Below are positions 1-12,652 of a stretch of 64,000 nt of DNA, piece after piece. Each line of letters starts with the position of its first letter. The stretch's first letter is position 1. The stretch spans positions 27,902,231-27,966,230 of the forward strand of contig NC_083344.1 of NCBI RefSeq assembly GCF_019175385.1. The letters are read 5' to 3'. The notes beneath the pieces were generated by a model. That model saw only the letters and a list, made by a program, of their open reading frames with translations. It did no database searches and had not been told where the DNA came from. A program made the translations under genes and the position numbers. Origin of the DNA: Lycium barbarum. Its lineage: Eukaryota > Streptophyta > Magnoliopsida > Solanales > Solanaceae.

Positions 1-1674
1 ATTTCATATACATAGCATTTACATAGCATACCCGACCTCATAGGATCGGTGTCTTATACATGCTTGGCCAACCAAGGCTCAAGGTCATACATACCTGGCC
101 CTACCAAGGCATCAGGGTTATCCGTACCATCTGCAGAGGTGTGCGCGCGTTTCGTAATCATATACATACTTTATACATAGTCATATACATATACTCTTAC
201 CCGGCATCATAAGCTCGGGGTCTTATCATAGCCCTTCATAGGCATACATATACATATATCATAGCTCGTAAGCATCTCTAATCTCATTTTACTCTCATCA
301 TCATTACTATCCTCATCATTATCATTACATCATAGACTTACTCGTCATACGAGGAACATAGTATAATCATAGTACATATCAAGGGTCGTGAGCTTATGAG
401 CTCGGAATGTCAACCATGTGAAGACAACATACTCATATAAAGGAATTAGGAATTTGGCCAAGAACCATGCCTTATGAAAGAAGGGTTAGCCTTACATACC
501 TTTCCGTCGAACTATTCTACACTTTCACGTTCCCTTCCAATGCTAGCGTTTATACCTTCATTAATATCATAACAATGGCCATTAGTAATTCACATTATCC
601 ACATTATCTAGATTCCTCAATTTGCCTCTAATTCACCCACATTCATGGTCATAACACCCATCTTCGTCCATTCATCTAAAGTGTTTAGTTCATGATCTTA
701 ATACCATTTATAACACATTCATATCACAACACAACAACATTCATAACTCAATTCAAACTATTTCTCAAAATGTCACTATTCATCATTCATGACCTCGTTG
801 ACCACATTTTCTACAATCCATGTATTTTAATTCTCCAATACCTTAAACATCTTGTAAAAATCATGAATCCTACCTTAGAAGTTGTAGGAACAAGCTTTGG
901 TTGATAATACTCTTCTTTAAGCAAAACCCTAGTTTTTCTCCATTTGGATTTCTTGACTTGGATGATCCCTGATGATTCCTTTACCCTTGATTCATTTGTC
1001 TTAATGTTATTGATGGCTTATAATCCTTGAAAACTCATATAATCAATGTAGAGAGAAGTTTTAGAGAGAAGTGGTGTAATGTTGTAATGAAATAAAATAA
1101 GTCTTGATCCTCATATTTAATGAATTGGAAAATCTGTGCTGGCTGAACAGTGGTCGTCCATGGAGGTTTACGGACCGTATTCCACTATACGGCTCGTCCT
1201 CCATGGGTGTATTTAGCCATTTCCAGAACCAGAAGCTTGGCTGCCTTCATGGTGGTTTACGACCATGGTTTACGGGCCGAAAATCACTTTACGGTCCGTC
1301 CACCGGGTTGTATTTAACCATTTCCTCGGCTGGCAGAAAGTCGAAGCTTTGCATGGCAGTTTACGACTGCCAGTTTACGGACCGTATTGCAATTTACGGT
1401 CCGTTTTTTGCAATATATGACCACTGGGGAGTTGCAATTCTACAACTTCCCATATTTCATAGACTTCTCATTTCAATCACCCCCGTCCATGCACATGCAT
1501 TGCTCACCTTATATCTCATCTTAACTTAGCCAACTTCCTCGTCTCACATCGGATACTTTCGAAATCTCGCCTAAGGTCATCAAACGTCGTTTCTTGCTCA
1601 TGGACATCATGCACTCATATTCATCACTAGTTCATTATCTTGCGTACCAACGGAAAATTTTCCGAGGTGTAACA
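1..1674 (-). mobile_element. Element A, 3' LTR (left part cut by window edge)
   Basis: Position 1 matches position 7561 and the two stretches stay nearly identical to 1674 and 9238, so this is the second LTR of element A. In element sense (minus) it opens with TGTTACACCTCGG, followed by a U3 rich in ACGG[TA]CCGT palindromes. A TATA-like TTAAATA lies near 1115, followed by a run of TTCTCTCTA. A conserved AGGTATGT lies at 494-501 (minus). Scattered substitutions and small indels against the right copy suggest an older insertion than B. The long open frames here (692-904, 1104-1529) recur only because the LTR is duplicated, and they are antisense to the element. Confidence 0.93.
1157..1425 (-). 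promoter_or_regulatory. U3 palindrome cluster of A (3' LTR)
   Basis: A cluster of short imperfect palindromes built on TTTACGG[TA]CCGTA and relaxed variants (ACGGGCCGA, ACGGCTCGT), spaced by tens of bases. In element sense it lies just upstream of the TATA-like box, the usual place for U3 enhancer elements. The same motif recurs in the LTRs of D, F and G. A regulatory role is inferred. Confidence 0.6.
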
Positions 1675-1710
1675 TTCTACCCCCCTTAGGAACATTCATC
1701 CTCGAATGTT
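1675..1710 (-). other. Polypurine tract and hairpin of A
   Basis: Directly inside the LTR, the minus strand reads a purine run with GGGGGG, the plus-strand primer site for reverse transcription. Next to it is an inverted repeat (AACATTCA, TCCT, CGAATGTT at 1691-1710) with one mismatched pair. The same hairpin adjoins the tract in B, C and E. Confidence 0.85.
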
Positions 1711-1901
1711 AAAGGCTTGGGGAATTCTATAAAAATTTCGCCAGAGTTTCCTCTGTAATGTGGCACTACCACCCTGTCACAACAACCCACAATAACAATG
1801 CCTCACAGGGAAATAATACAACAGCACTAGAAATTTGGCCACACACGACCTGAATGTATAAAAGGGAAAACATACATACCTTATGATTTTGACGTCTCAT
1901 C

Positions 1902-4900
1902 TTAGACTTTTTCCAAGGACTGAAATAAATGTGGGTATTTGGATCGCATATTCTCTTCCGTTTCCCATGTCATTTCCTCTCGATTGTTATTTCTCCACAG
2001 AACTTTAATTGAGGCTACTTCTTTGTTTCTAAGCCTCCGTACTTGCCTATCTAATATGGCAATGGGTATTTCATCATAAGTTGCTTTTCTGTCACCTGAA
2101 TATCATTTACTAGGATGATCCTCGTAGGATCTCCAACACACTTCCGAAGCATCGAGACATGAAATACTGGATGGACTGACTCCAAATCTGGAGGTAGATC
2201 TAGCTCATAGGCCACTTTGCCTATTTTGCGCACAATTTCGTATGACCCAATATACCAGGGAATGAGCTTCCCCTTTTTGCCAAATCTCATCACGCCCTTC
2301 ATCGGCGACACTTTCAAGAATACCCAATCTTTCACTTCGAACTCTAAGTCTCTTCGACAATTATCCGCATAGGACTTCTGACGACTTTGAGCCGCTAGCA
2401 ACCGATCTTGTATGAGCTTAACTTTCTCTATTGCTTGCTGGACCAAGTCTGGCCCTATCAACTTAGCTTCTTCGGTTTCAAACCACCCAATTGGGGATCT
2501 ACACTTTCACCTATATAGAGCCTCATACTGTGCCATTTGAATGCTAGAATGGTAACTGTTATTGTAAGCAAACTCAATGAGTGGCAAATGGTCATCCCAA
2601 TTTCCTCCAAAATCTATCATACATGCCCGTAACATATCTTCAAGAGTCTGAATAGTACGTTCATCTTGCCCATCGGTCTGTGGGTGAAATGTCGTGCTTA
2701 GGCGCACTTGGGTCCCTAAACCTTCTTGGAAAGACCCCCAAAACTTGGCTGTAAACTGAGTTCCTCTATCGGAGATAATAGATACCGGAACGCCATGGAG
2801 TCTCACTATCTCTTTAAGATAAAGCTTGGCATAATCTTCTGCCATATAGGTCGTTCTGACCGGTAAGAAATGCGCTGACTTTGTGAGCCTATCCACGATC
2901 ACCCATATAGAATCATATTTATGTCGAGAACGGGGTAACCCTGTAATGAAATCCATATTAATCACTTCCCACTTCCAAGTTGGGATTTCTATAGCTTGCA
3001 ATAAGCCACCCTGCTTTTGGTGGTCTATCTTCACTTGTTGGCAATTAGGACACTGAGCTATGAATTTCGCTACGTCTTTCTTCATCCCATTCCACCAATA
3101 TATATTCTTAAGATCATGATACATTTTCGTCGCTCTGGGGTGAACGGAGTAACAGGAACAATGAGCTTCTCTCAAAATCTGATGGCGTAGACCTGCCACA
3201 TCGGGAACACATAACATGCCTCGACATCGGAGAACTCCGTCTTCCGAAATGTCAAATTATGACTCCTCCTTCTGAGGGAGTGTATCTCTGTACTGCATTA
3301 GCATGGGATCCTCATATTGTCGCTCTTTTACTTCCGCTACTAACGATGAAAATGCTGAATTCTGAATAGTAGCTCTGCTGCTACCTGAGTCCACCACTCG
3401 GACTCCTAGGCTAGCTAACTGCTGAAGGTCACGGGCCATCTCTTTCTTTTCTGGTCGTACATCACTTAGACTTCCCACCGACCTACGGCTAAGAGCATCA
3501 GCCACAACATTTGCCTTTCCGGGGTGGTACAGGATTTCAACATCATAGTCTTTTAGCGACTCTAGCCATCGTCGTTGCCGCAAATTCAACTCTTCCTGCT
3601 TGAAGATGTACTGGAGACTCTTATGATCTGTGTAAATATCCATGTGGACACCATATAAGTAATGTCTCCATATCTTTAAAGCATGGACCACCGCAGCCAA
3701 TTCTAAGTCATGGGTAGGATAATTCTGCTCATGTTTCCGTAATTGTCTAGAAGCATACGCAATCACCTTACTATTTTGCATCAATACACAGCCTAGCCCG
3801 ACGCCTGAAGCATCACAATAAATAACATATCCTTCCAATCCCTCTGGAAGTGTCAAGACTGGGGCTGAAGTCAGTTGGTCTTTCAACTCTTGGAAACTAC
3901 GCTCGCAAGATCTTGTCCATTGAAACTTAGCTGACTTCTGAGTCAACTTGGTGAGCGGTGCAGAAATAGAAGAGAAACCCTCAACAAATCTGCTGTAATA
4001 ACCGGCTAAGCCCAAAAAGCTACGAACCTCCGTAGGGGTCGTGGGCCTTGGCCAAGTCTTCACTGCCTCAATCTTTTGGCTATCCACTCGAATACCGTCA
4101 GCTGCAACAATGTGGCCTAGAAATGCCACTGAGTTCAACCAAAACTCGCATTTGGAAAACTTCGCGAATAACTTTCGGATTCGAAGAACTCCAAGGACAA
4201 TACGCAAGTGATCCACATGTTCTGCCTCGGATCTAGAATACACAAGGATATCATCGATGAATACAATCACGAATAGATCCAGAAAAGGCCTGAATAGATT
4301 GTTCATTAAGTCCATTAACACTGCCGGTGCATTAGTTCGCCCAAATGACATTACTCGGAACTCGAAATGGCCATATCTTATTCTGAAAGCTGTCTTAGGG
4401 ATATCCTTCTCCCTAACTCTTACTTGGTGATACCCGGACCTCAAATCATTCTTTGAAAACCATTTGGCACCTTGAAATTGATCAAATAGATCATTAATCC
4501 TCGGGAGGGGATACTTGTTCTTAATTGTCACTTTATTCAATTGCCGATAATCAATGCACATTCTCAAGGAGCCATCCTTCTTCCGGACGAACAATACGGG
4601 TGCTCCCCACGGGGATGAACTAGGCCTAATGAAGCCTTTTTCAAGAAAGTCTTTTAATTGCTCCTTCAACTCTTTCAACTCTGCGGGTGCCATCCTATAG
4701 GGAGTAATAGATATGGGATTAGTGTCTGGCAACACATCAATCGCAAAATCGATCTCTCGCTCGGGAGTAAGGCCTGGAAGCTCTTCCGGGAACACATCCG
4801 GAAATTTGTTCACTACCGGAACTGACTGAAGAGTCGGCGACTCAGCTTCTACATCTCGAACTCCTACTAGGTGATAAATGCACCCTTTCGTGATCATCTT

Positions 4901-5551
4901 CCTTGCCTTTAGATAGGAAATAAACCTACCTTTTGGTGACGCCGTATTTCCTTTCCATTTTAAGACTGGTTCTCCCGGAAACTGGAAGCGAACCATTTTC
5001 ATTCTATAATCAACATTGGCGTAGCAAGAAGCCAACCAATCCATGCCCATAATGACATAAAAATCTACCATCTTTAGTTCATGCAAGTCAGCTATAGTAC
5101 GGTGGTCACATATCATGAGTACACAATCTCTAACCACTCGTCTAGCTATCACCGATTCGCCAACGGGCGTAGACACCTCAAAAGGTTTGATCGACTCCGG
5201 CTCGACTATAAACCGAACCGCAATATATGGAGTAACATAAGACAATGTGGAGCCCGGGTCAATCAAAGCATATACATCATGAGAGAATACCGATAATATA
5301 CCTGTGACTACGTCATGAGAAGACTCAAGATCTTGGCGTCCAGCCAAAGCATAAATACAGTGCTGAGAACTGCTAGTACTGGGAGTTCTCCCTCTGCCTC
5401 TACCATGGCCAACTGGCGCATGTGAACCTGGCCCCGTAGGGCGTACAGATGCCGAAGATCCAGCTACCGACCCTGATGGCTGGGTCCTACCTCTATCATG
5501 TACTGAGGGGCAATCACGCATAATATGGCCGGCCGACCACATGAATAGCAA
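1902..5551 (-). pseudogene. pol: Element A pol: protease, RT, RNase H, integrase, chromodomain (broken)
   Basis: Ty3/gypsy chromovirus polyprotein, C-terminal part. Reading down the minus strand I see the protease motif [11 protein letters not shown], then RT with FIDDIL. RNase H follows, with CDASGVGLG, the HDLELAA segment and YTDHKSLQ. Integrase has HP-x6-[21 protein letters not shown] and DGQDERTIQ, where D replaces the usual A before the catalytic E. The chromodomain-like tail contains WRNNNREE. The frame is broken by a TAA at 3257-3259 between RNase H and integrase, a TGA at 2507-2509 (probably CGA to TGA) and a frameshift near 2085-2095 before the chromodomain. The natural stop would be the TAA whose complement lies at 1902-1904. 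It is separated from gag by another frameshift, so the copy cannot make its own enzymes. Confidence 0.92.
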
Positions 5552-6678
5552 TCATCTGAACCAAATCGGCATCGACCCCAATGCATCTTCCCACACTGGG
5601 AACACGGTGGTATGGGTGGCCTTAACTGGCCCAAATCACCTCCGAACTGAGGTCCTGTATAACTCGGACTCGGCCCTGAACAAGCAGATCTATCAAGGCC
5701 CTGGCCTGAAAACCGTGGAGGTGGACTGGTCATAGAATAGCCTGAATGGCTGGGAAGCTGCTGTCTGTGTCCACCCCTGGACTCGCTCCTCGAACCTGAA
5801 GGTCTAGCTCTCTTGCTATGTCCCCTATCTTGCTCACGTTCATTTCTCCGCTGCTGTAGGTGTTCCTCTAATTCCTGAGCATGTGCTTGAATGCGTGCAA
5901 TATCCATGCCGTCCTGAAGGGACGCAGTTAAGCATTTATCCATCAAGTGTAGCCCTAGGCCTTTCACAAACCGGTGCACCCGATCGCCCATATCTGCTAC
6001 CATGGCCGAAGCATACCTGGCCAAGGAGTTAAAGTGGAGACTATACTCTGTAGCACTCATGTTACCTTGCCTCAAATTCAATAATTTATCGGCCCTAGCT
6101 CGCCGAACTTCTGGAGGCATGTAGTGACGGAGAAAAGCATCGACAAACTCTTGCCATACCGGCGGAGGTGCATTGGCTCCCCGCGAAGCCATCCATACTG
6201 TATACCACTGGATCGAGATATCTCTCAATCTATAGGACGCTAGCACTACCGACTCAGTGTCTGAAGCATGTATCAACCGGAGCGTCCTTAGCATACCATC
6301 AATAAAGTCCTGGGGATCCTCCTCCGGTTTCGACCCAAAGAATTCCGGGGGTTTCAAAGCAATGAAGTCACGGGCCCTTGCACTAACAGCCCTGTCACCT
6401 TGCCCTGCGCTTGGCCTCTGAGTCTGGGCCGCAACCAACTGAGTCAACAAATTAATGGCCTCTCTCACGTCTTGGCCCGAAGCGTTCGGTGGAGGAGCTG
6501 GAGCTGGGGCTGAGGCTCCCACGTGCTCCTCGGTAATAGGCACTGTTTGGAAGGACTGAGATTGAGCCGCACTCTGGTGCTCATCTTCCTCTACTACCGG
6601 TAGCGGTGCTCTTTTAGCCTGCTTTTCTGCCACCGTCTTGCCCTTTTGGGCTGCTGTAGCCTTTTTCTTTTTAGGCAT
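5464..6678 (-). pseudogene. gag: Element A gag (frameshift in zinc knuckle)
   Basis: Capsid/nucleocapsid protein of a gypsy element, starting at an ATG followed by four lysines (MPKKKK). An upstream in-frame ATG at 6711 is less likely, because related copies start at MPPKK. It holds a proline-rich N-terminal part, then the retrotransposon gag core (PPEFFGSKPEEDPQDFI, then a PPEVRRARADK segment), an Arg-rich linker, and a nucleocapsid with CSQCGKMHWGRC. The CCHC knuckle starts as CYSCGR, but one base is missing around 5528-5536. The remaining GHIMRDC half is therefore in the next frame, at the start of the pol frame. In intact relatives gag and pol are one frame, so this is a disabling deletion and not programmed frameshifting. 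Confidence 0.9.
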
Positions 6679-6872
6679 CTCTGAAATACACAACACACGA
6701 TTAAGGAACAAGAATTTCTTACATCATAGCTCTATCGCACGATTCTTATGAAGAAAGATGGTCATATATTCCTAAAATGTCCGCAGCTTTTCGTTTATAA
6801 GTGTGGCGCGCAACACACCCATAACCAAGACTCTACTAGACACGGCTCGTAGACACATCCTAGGACTGAACT

Positions 6873-6884
6873 GCTCTGATACCA
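6873..6884 (-). other. Primer-binding site of A (initiator-Met tRNA)
   Basis: The minus strand reads TGGTATCAGAGC, complementary to the 3' end of plant initiator-Met tRNA. It is separated from the LTR by three bases, which fixes the 5' end of the internal region. Confidence 0.93.
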
Positions 6885-7270
6885 CTCTGGTCACGACCCG
6901 GCTAGGGGGCCGCGATGAGCACCCGGTGCTACCCCACCCGAGCACCCCCTTATCGTACATAACATAACATCTAGGTGAACCATAAGTCAATTCGTGCTTT
7001 TCTTATCATTAATCATATTGATCCCATTAGACGACCATCATCATTTAAGATCTCATAGGCATCTGTGATGTATCATAAGTACAAGGCTGACGTGGCTAAC
7101 AAAAAAATATACAAAACATGGGCCGACATGGCCGAACATCTCTACCCACATACACATGACTACGAGCCTCTAAGAATAAGTACCCAAAAGCTACGGCTCC
7201 GAATGAAATGGAGCTCTGCTATGCAATCTCTGAATAAGCAGCTATGGATCAAGTCTGTCTCCCTGTGCAC

Positions 7271-7328
7271 CTGCGGGCATGACGCAGCGTCCACAAACAA
7301 AAGGACGTCAGTACGAAGAATGTACAGA
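7271..7328 (-). promoter_or_regulatory. Three-hairpin LTR module, copy in A
   Basis: In element sense: a GTAC/GTAC stem, a CGTCC/GGACG stem, then CTGCG/CGCAG with CATGCC in its loop. Same order and spacing as in the other LTRs. Confidence 0.7.
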
Positions 7329-8720
7329 GTATGTAAAGCATGATCAACATCAATATAGAAGCATAATAGATATCATATGAAAATAGCATAGGAGGGGAGA
7401 CAGTAATATCATCATCATCATGTCGCTTACTTGCATACATCGTCGTTCGTATCCCATAATAATACTCGTACCATACTTGTGCTCATATTCGTATACATGT
7501 CCTTATTCGTATTCTTATACATAATATTATCACATTCATATTCATATTATATACATAGTCATTTCATATACATAGCATTTACATAGCATACCCGACCTCA
7601 TAGGATCGGTGTCTTATACATGCTTGGCCAACCAAGGCTCAAGGTCATACATACCTGGACCTACCAAGGCATTAGGTTTATCCGTACCATCTGCAGAGGT
7701 GTGCGCGCGTTTCTTAATCGTATACATACTTTATACATAGTCATATACATATAGTCTTACCCGGCATCATAAGCTCGGGGTCTTATCATAGCCCTTCATA
7801 GGCATACATATACATATATCATAGCTCGTAAGCATCTCTAATCTCATTTTACTCTCATCATCATTACTATCCTCATCATTATCGTTACATCTACATTATA
7901 GACTTACTCGTCATACGAGGAACATAGTATAATCATAGTACATATCAAGGGTCGTGAGCTTATGAGCTCGGAATGTCAACCATGTGAAGACAACATACTC
8001 ATATAGAGGAATTAGGAATTTGGCCAAGAACCATGCCTTATAAAAGAAGGGTTAGCCTTACATACCTTTCCGTCGAACTATTCTACACTTGCACGTTCCC
8101 TTCCAATGCTAGCGTTTATACCTTCATTAATATCATAACAATGGCCATTAGTCATTCACATTATCCACATTATCTAGATTCCTCAATTTGCCTCTAATTC
8201 ACCCATATTCATGGTCATAACACCCATCTTCGTCCATTCGTCTAAAGTGTTTAGTTCATGATCTTAATACCATTTATAACACATTCATATCACAACACAA
8301 CAACATTCATAACTCAATTCAAACTATTTCTCAAAATGTCACTATTCATCATTCATGACCTAGTTGACCACATTTTCTACAATCCATGTATTTTAATTCT
8401 CCAATACCTTAAACATCTTATAAAAATCATGAATCTTACCTTAGAAGTTGTAGAAACACGCTTTGGTTGATAATACTCTTCTTTGAGCAAAACCCTAGTT
8501 TTTCTCCATTTGGATTTCTTGACTTGGATGATCCTTGATGATTCCCTTACCCTTGATTCACTTGTCTTAATGGTATTGATGGCTTATAATCCTTGAAAAC
8601 TCATAATAAATGTAGAGAGAAGTTTTAGAGAGAAGTGGTGTAATGTTGTAATGAAATAAAATAAGTCTTGATCCTCATATTTAATGAATTGGAAAATCTG
8701 TGCTGGCTGAACAGTGGTCG

Positions 8721-8990
8721 TCCATGGAGGTTTACGGACCGTATTCCACTATACGGCTCGTCCTCCATGGGCGTATTTAGCCATTTCCAGAAGCAGAAGC
8801 TGGGCTGCCTTCATGGTGGTTTACGACCATGGTTTACGGGCCGTAAATCACTTTACGGTCCGTCCACCAGGTCCTATTTAACCATTTCCTCGGCTGGCAG
8901 AAAGTCGAAGCTTTGCATGGCAGTTTACGACTGCCAGTTTACGGACCGTATTGCACTTTACGGTCCGTATTTTACAATATACGACCACTG
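8721..8990 (-). promoter_or_regulatory. U3 palindrome cluster of A (5' LTR)
   Basis: Second copy of the palindrome cluster, with the best-kept units TTTACGGACCGTA and TTTACGGTCCGTA near 8940-8970. It lies upstream of the TATA-like box in element sense, so this copy would be the one placed to drive transcription of A. Confidence 0.6.
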
Positions 8991-9238
8991 GGCAGTTGCA
9001 ATTCTGCAACTTCCCATATTTCTTAGACTTCTCATTTCAATCACCCCCGTCCATGCACATGCATTGCTCACCTTATATCTCATCTTAACTTATCCAACTT
9101 CCTCGTCTCACATCGGATACTTTCGAAATCTCGCCTAAGGTCATCAAACGTCGTTTCTTGCTCATGGACATCATGCACTCATATTCATCACTAGTTCGTT
9201 CTCTTGCGTACCAACGGAAAATTTTCCGCGGTGTAACA

Positions 9239-9492
9239 AGTACGAGGACCCTATTCTTGTACAGTATAGAGATGCATCACTTCAAAAGGAGGAGACCCCA
9301 TTCGAGAATGCACCTGATGGAGTGCTACGATACAGAGGCAGGTTATGTGTACCTGAGGTTGCAGGGTTACGGCGACAGGTTATGGGAGAGGCACACTATG
9401 CCCGTTATTCTGTTCGTCTAGGGTCAACGAAGATGTATCATGACCTCAGATTTTTGTATTGGTGGGATGGCATGAAAAAAGATATAGCGGAG
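9239..9492 (+). pseudogene. pol: Element C pol fragment (RNase H-integrase linker and zinc-finger start)
   Basis: An open plus-strand frame matching the region between RNase H and integrase of B and N, with [28 protein letters not shown] and KMYHDL. It begins at the end of element A and stops at GATATAGCGGAG, where B was inserted. The sequence resumes at 21241 with the CPNC half of the zinc finger, so the two pieces were once continuous. The first zinc-binding His (HPG in relatives) reads RLG here, so the HHCC finger is damaged. Confidence 0.9.
9488..9492. repeat. Target site duplication of B, left (CGGAG)
   Basis: CGGAG lies just before the left LTR of B and again just after the right LTR at 21241-21245. 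It shows that B inserted by the normal integrase route with a 5-bp duplication. A third CGGAG at 12653 belongs to the copied flank described at 12653-12857. Confidence 0.95.
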
Positions 9493-10036
9493 TGTCACGA
9501 CCCAACCCCGTAGGCCGTGACTTGTGCCCGAATTGGACACTCATATTTTTCTGTTAACTCTAATAATTTATAATTAGCATGTCATGATCTCATTTGTATG
9601 TAAGAAGATAGTGAGTTATTTAGATTTGTCAAGTTCTGTATGCCTTAGTCATCCATCTCCCAAGGAGTTGCACTTATCAAACAACAACATTTATATATAT
9701 TCCTAAGCAAGCCGACAAGGCTGCCACGATATACAAAATACCAAACATACACACATATGCAAGCCGACAAGGCTGCCATTACGACTGGGTACGCCCAAAC
9801 TTAAGTCAAAACATAAAACGCATCAACAACTGTAAACAGACCCACACCGATGTCCACAGACTTCTAAGAGTAACAACCGTATTATGTGGCGGGACAGGGC
9901 CCCGCCGTACCCAAATAAACACATACGGACACAACATAAGGAGGTTATACCACAAGCTAGCTCCGGAACAAAGGAGCTGTCCAAAATAGCTGAAGGATGA
10001 TCTAAGCTGGCGGATCTCCAAAGCTAGCGTCTGTAC

Positions 10037-10090
10037 CTGCGGGCATGAACGCAGCCCCCCGAAGGAAGGGGATCAGTACGGAATATGTAA
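10037..10090 (-). promoter_or_regulatory. Three-hairpin LTR module, copy in B left LTR
   Basis: Stems CCCCC/GGGG and CTGCG/CGCAG are present. The first stem has lost its partner through a 12-bp deletion between AATATGTA direct repeats, relative to the right LTR. Confidence 0.65.
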
Positions 10091-10261
10091 AGCTTGAAAC
10101 ATAGTATAGACTTATATTGAGACACGGTACATAGGATGCATTGCAACAACAGAATTTCATAAAACTTGCCTTTGAACATATTTCATCTGTATCATTCTCA
10201 TATCATTGCTATTATAGAGTTTTGTAGTCAAAGCTGCATAATCATTCTGTATAAAACATAC

Positions 10262-10535
10262 ATGACGTGTCCCGGCCCTTTTTATGAGGGACTCGGTAAT
10301 TTAAAATCATAGCATCATAACATAAACATAGACGTGTCCCTGCCCTTTCCTGAGGGACTCGGTAATAAGGAATATGCCCTCCTGGCCACCATCATCTCCA
10401 TATCATCATATCATCACATCATCACATCATCATATCATCATCATATATATATATACATAACGTGTCCCGGCCCTCTAGTGAGGGGCTCGGTGATTAATAT
10501 AATAAATGTGCGCACGAAAACGTACCCTGGCCCGG
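10262..10535 (-). repeat. GAGTCCC...GGGCCGGG hairpin repeats, B left LTR
   Basis: Four dispersed units, each reading in element sense ACCGAGTCCC, a short loop, then GGGCCGGG and ACG. Loops differ between units while the CCC/GGG pairing is kept. A run of ATC-rich triplets and a short (AT)n lie between units. The same motif is found in C, E, N and M, so it predates the split of these LTR families. Confidence 0.75.
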
Positions 10536-12203
10536 GACTCAGTGAAGGATATAGCGGTAAGCACAAGCAGAATAATAAGCAACCACATATATGCAAATCA
10601 TCTTTTTAGACTCAAGGGATAAGCAACTAACCCGCTCTAAGTGTCAAAATAATGTTCACCTTCAGTTCATTTCAAGTCTCATAACAAACTATTACAAGAA
10701 ACGTTTTAGACTTCATGTACATATGTCACTTTAATATGGTATAGCTTTTGGAAGTCAAGTATGTCTTTAGTTGTGCAATTCTTTAAGTATAGGAACTTTC
10801 ATGCATCGTTCATTAGTCACTCATACTGTAGGTACATGACAATAACATTAGTGAAATATAGATTCATAAGCCATACATGAACTAGAGAATAGAATTTACC
10901 CCAAAATTCATATCGTTTCATTCTTACGTCTAGGACATGCCAAAAGAAAGAAGGAATAGGCTTTACATACCTTTTGCGTTTAGTTGTATTCTAACTTGTA
11001 CTTGCTGCCCAACAATACTTATACTATATCAAGATGTGAAGAACTACAATTAGTCTACAAGGGCATTCAACACGTATTGTGACATTCACAACTCCTTTCT
11101 AACAATTAAACGACGTTTCGTTCGCATTTAACCCAACTAGCGTTACAAGCTAACATGGCTAGTCGTTCTTTCATATATTGATCAAAACTTGTTTAAGCAT
11201 GACTTAGGGAACTTGGGCAGTCCCTACACCACCCAAAATAGTCTCATACACACGGCAACCCAACACACACATCATTTCCATTCTTACTTAGCAATTTTCC
11301 AGTTTTAACTTGCAACAACACAACACTTTTCATGACTTTACTTTCATGAAATCTTGGAACTGTTTTAGCATCATATTCACTCTTACAACAGCCCACAATC
11401 AGTTCAGTTTTAACTTGAATCATGGCATTTTACATTCACTACACGTTTGCAACAAAAACCAACATTCAACACACACAATTTCACTTCTAATCCCTAAAAC
11501 TGTCCACGGTTTTTGGACTGCCCCTACCCCTCAACATAATTCGTTTCTTGAACACCTTAATTTACATATTCAACATGCATACAATACACTACAATGTCCA
11601 CAACAACAACAATCAAATTATAGCCCAAAACAGTCCATGAATTCGTCCAAAACAGCCCCCTACCCGGTTTCATCACAACTACTCCAACTTCATGATTTTC
11701 ATTCGTTTATCCAACTACAATGCATTCAATTCATTTCCAATACATGTTCAACAAGATTAAGCATGACTTCATCAAAATCTTCAACACATGATTCATTTTA
11801 AATTCGAGCAAAAACAGTCCAATAGCCAACATGCAACATCACAACCAAACTCCCACAATCTTTGTTCATTTACATATGTTGATACATATTCAATTCACTA
11901 ACAATACATGCACAATGAAATCAGTCATAAACTCACCTCACACACGGCTCACTCTCTACTTCAACTACAACCACAATCCAACAACAACATGCATGAACTA
12001 TACATTCAAATCATCATGCAACACAAGAAACAACAAACATTCTTACCTTTCAATCTTGTGCTTCACTTGGCCGAATTTTCAACTCTATTGAGTGCTTCAC
12101 TTTCTTGTTTCTCTTCAACAACTAATACACTTTCTTACACACTAGATGAGGGATAGTTTTGATGGAGAAAAACTGGAATTTCTGGGCACAATATCACCCC
12201 ACC

Positions 12204-12228
12204 CTCTCGGCTAGCTCTTAGCCGAGAG
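12204..12228 (-). promoter_or_regulatory. 10-bp perfect hairpin, B left LTR
   Basis: CTCTCGGCTA, a 5-base loop, TAGCCGAGAG. It lies within the first 450 bp of the LTR in element sense, close to where the transcript should start. C, N and E carry unrelated but equally perfect hairpins at the matching place. Confidence 0.6.
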
Positions 12229-12652
12229 CACCTCTCTCTACTCTTTCTATCTCTAAATGTTTCTTGACTTGTGGTGATGAAAATTATGTTGTGAAGGTGT
12301 GGAGTGATCAGACTTTGTGTCAATATGTTCCCCTCATTGAGTTGGCCATGTGGATTACACTAAATTGGGTCAAGATTCTTTGACCAAAGCCTTACATGGC
12401 ACGGCCAAACAAGGCATAAAGTGGACTGATTTTTTTTTTTGTCTTTCCAATCCCACTTTTTAATCCAATTATGGTTAGTTTAATCCCAATTTTCCATTAC
12501 TCGTTTAATGCCACACGAAAGTTGTGGATAAATTGTGACTCGACACGAAACCGGAAGTTAAAATCTCTACTTCATATCTTAAGATAGTCTTGCCTTTAAC
12601 TCGTCGCGCTTATTTTAAAACGTCCCGACGTATGAAAATACGGGACATAACA

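Larger units (their letters stand above)
6888..9238 (-). mobile_element. Element A, 5' LTR (about 2.35 kb)
   Basis: Bounded by TGGTCACGACC next to the PBS and by GTGTAACA at 9238, where C integrase sequence resumes. The predicted target duplication is AGTAC (9239-9243); its partner lies left of the window. In element sense the order is U3 palindromes (8721-8990), a TATA-like TTAAATA near 8680, a donor-like AGGTATGT at 8060-8067, a GGC-rich repeat zone around 7585-7810, then the three-hairpin module at 7271-7328. Open frames on the plus strand are antisense and not supported as genes. Confidence 0.93.
9493..12652 (-). mobile_element. Element B, 3' LTR (3160 bp)
   Basis: Starts TGTCACGACCCAACC and ends GGACATAACA. 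Against the right LTR I count only about 15 substitutions plus a few indels, so the insertion is recent. In element sense it shows a 10-bp perfect hairpin (12204-12228), a long stretch that is GT-rich in that sense, a donor-like AGGTATGT at 10975-10982, four units of a GAGTCCC...GGGCCGGG hairpin motif (10262-10535), the three-hairpin module, and AAGCCGACAAGGCTGCC repeats near 9709-9775. Open frames at 11310-12156 are antisense and repeated unchanged in the other LTR. After its end comes 205 bp of extra sequence instead of the polypurine tract. Confidence 0.95.

Noticed and set aside
5528..5536. Programmed frameshift between gag and pol in A
   Set aside because: Relatives B and N have gag and pol in one frame, and the shift falls inside the CCHC knuckle, which it destroys. 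A random deletion is the better reading.
6873..6884. tRNA gene suggested by the initiator-Met match
   Set aside because: Only 12-13 bases match the tRNA 3' end, next to an LTR. It is a primer-binding site, as in the other elements.
11310..12156. Three open frames of 82-163 codons in the B left LTR, repeated at 19896-20742
   Set aside because: They are antisense to the element, lie in a sequence of low complexity (CA-rich), and are duplicated only because LTRs are duplicated. No domain is recognisable.
9493..12652. Reading the left B LTR plus CGGAG on both sides as an independent solo LTR
   Set aside because: The sequence after it (12653-12844) is identical to the right flank of B and leads into the B polypurine tract, so it is the 3' LTR of B with a copied flank.
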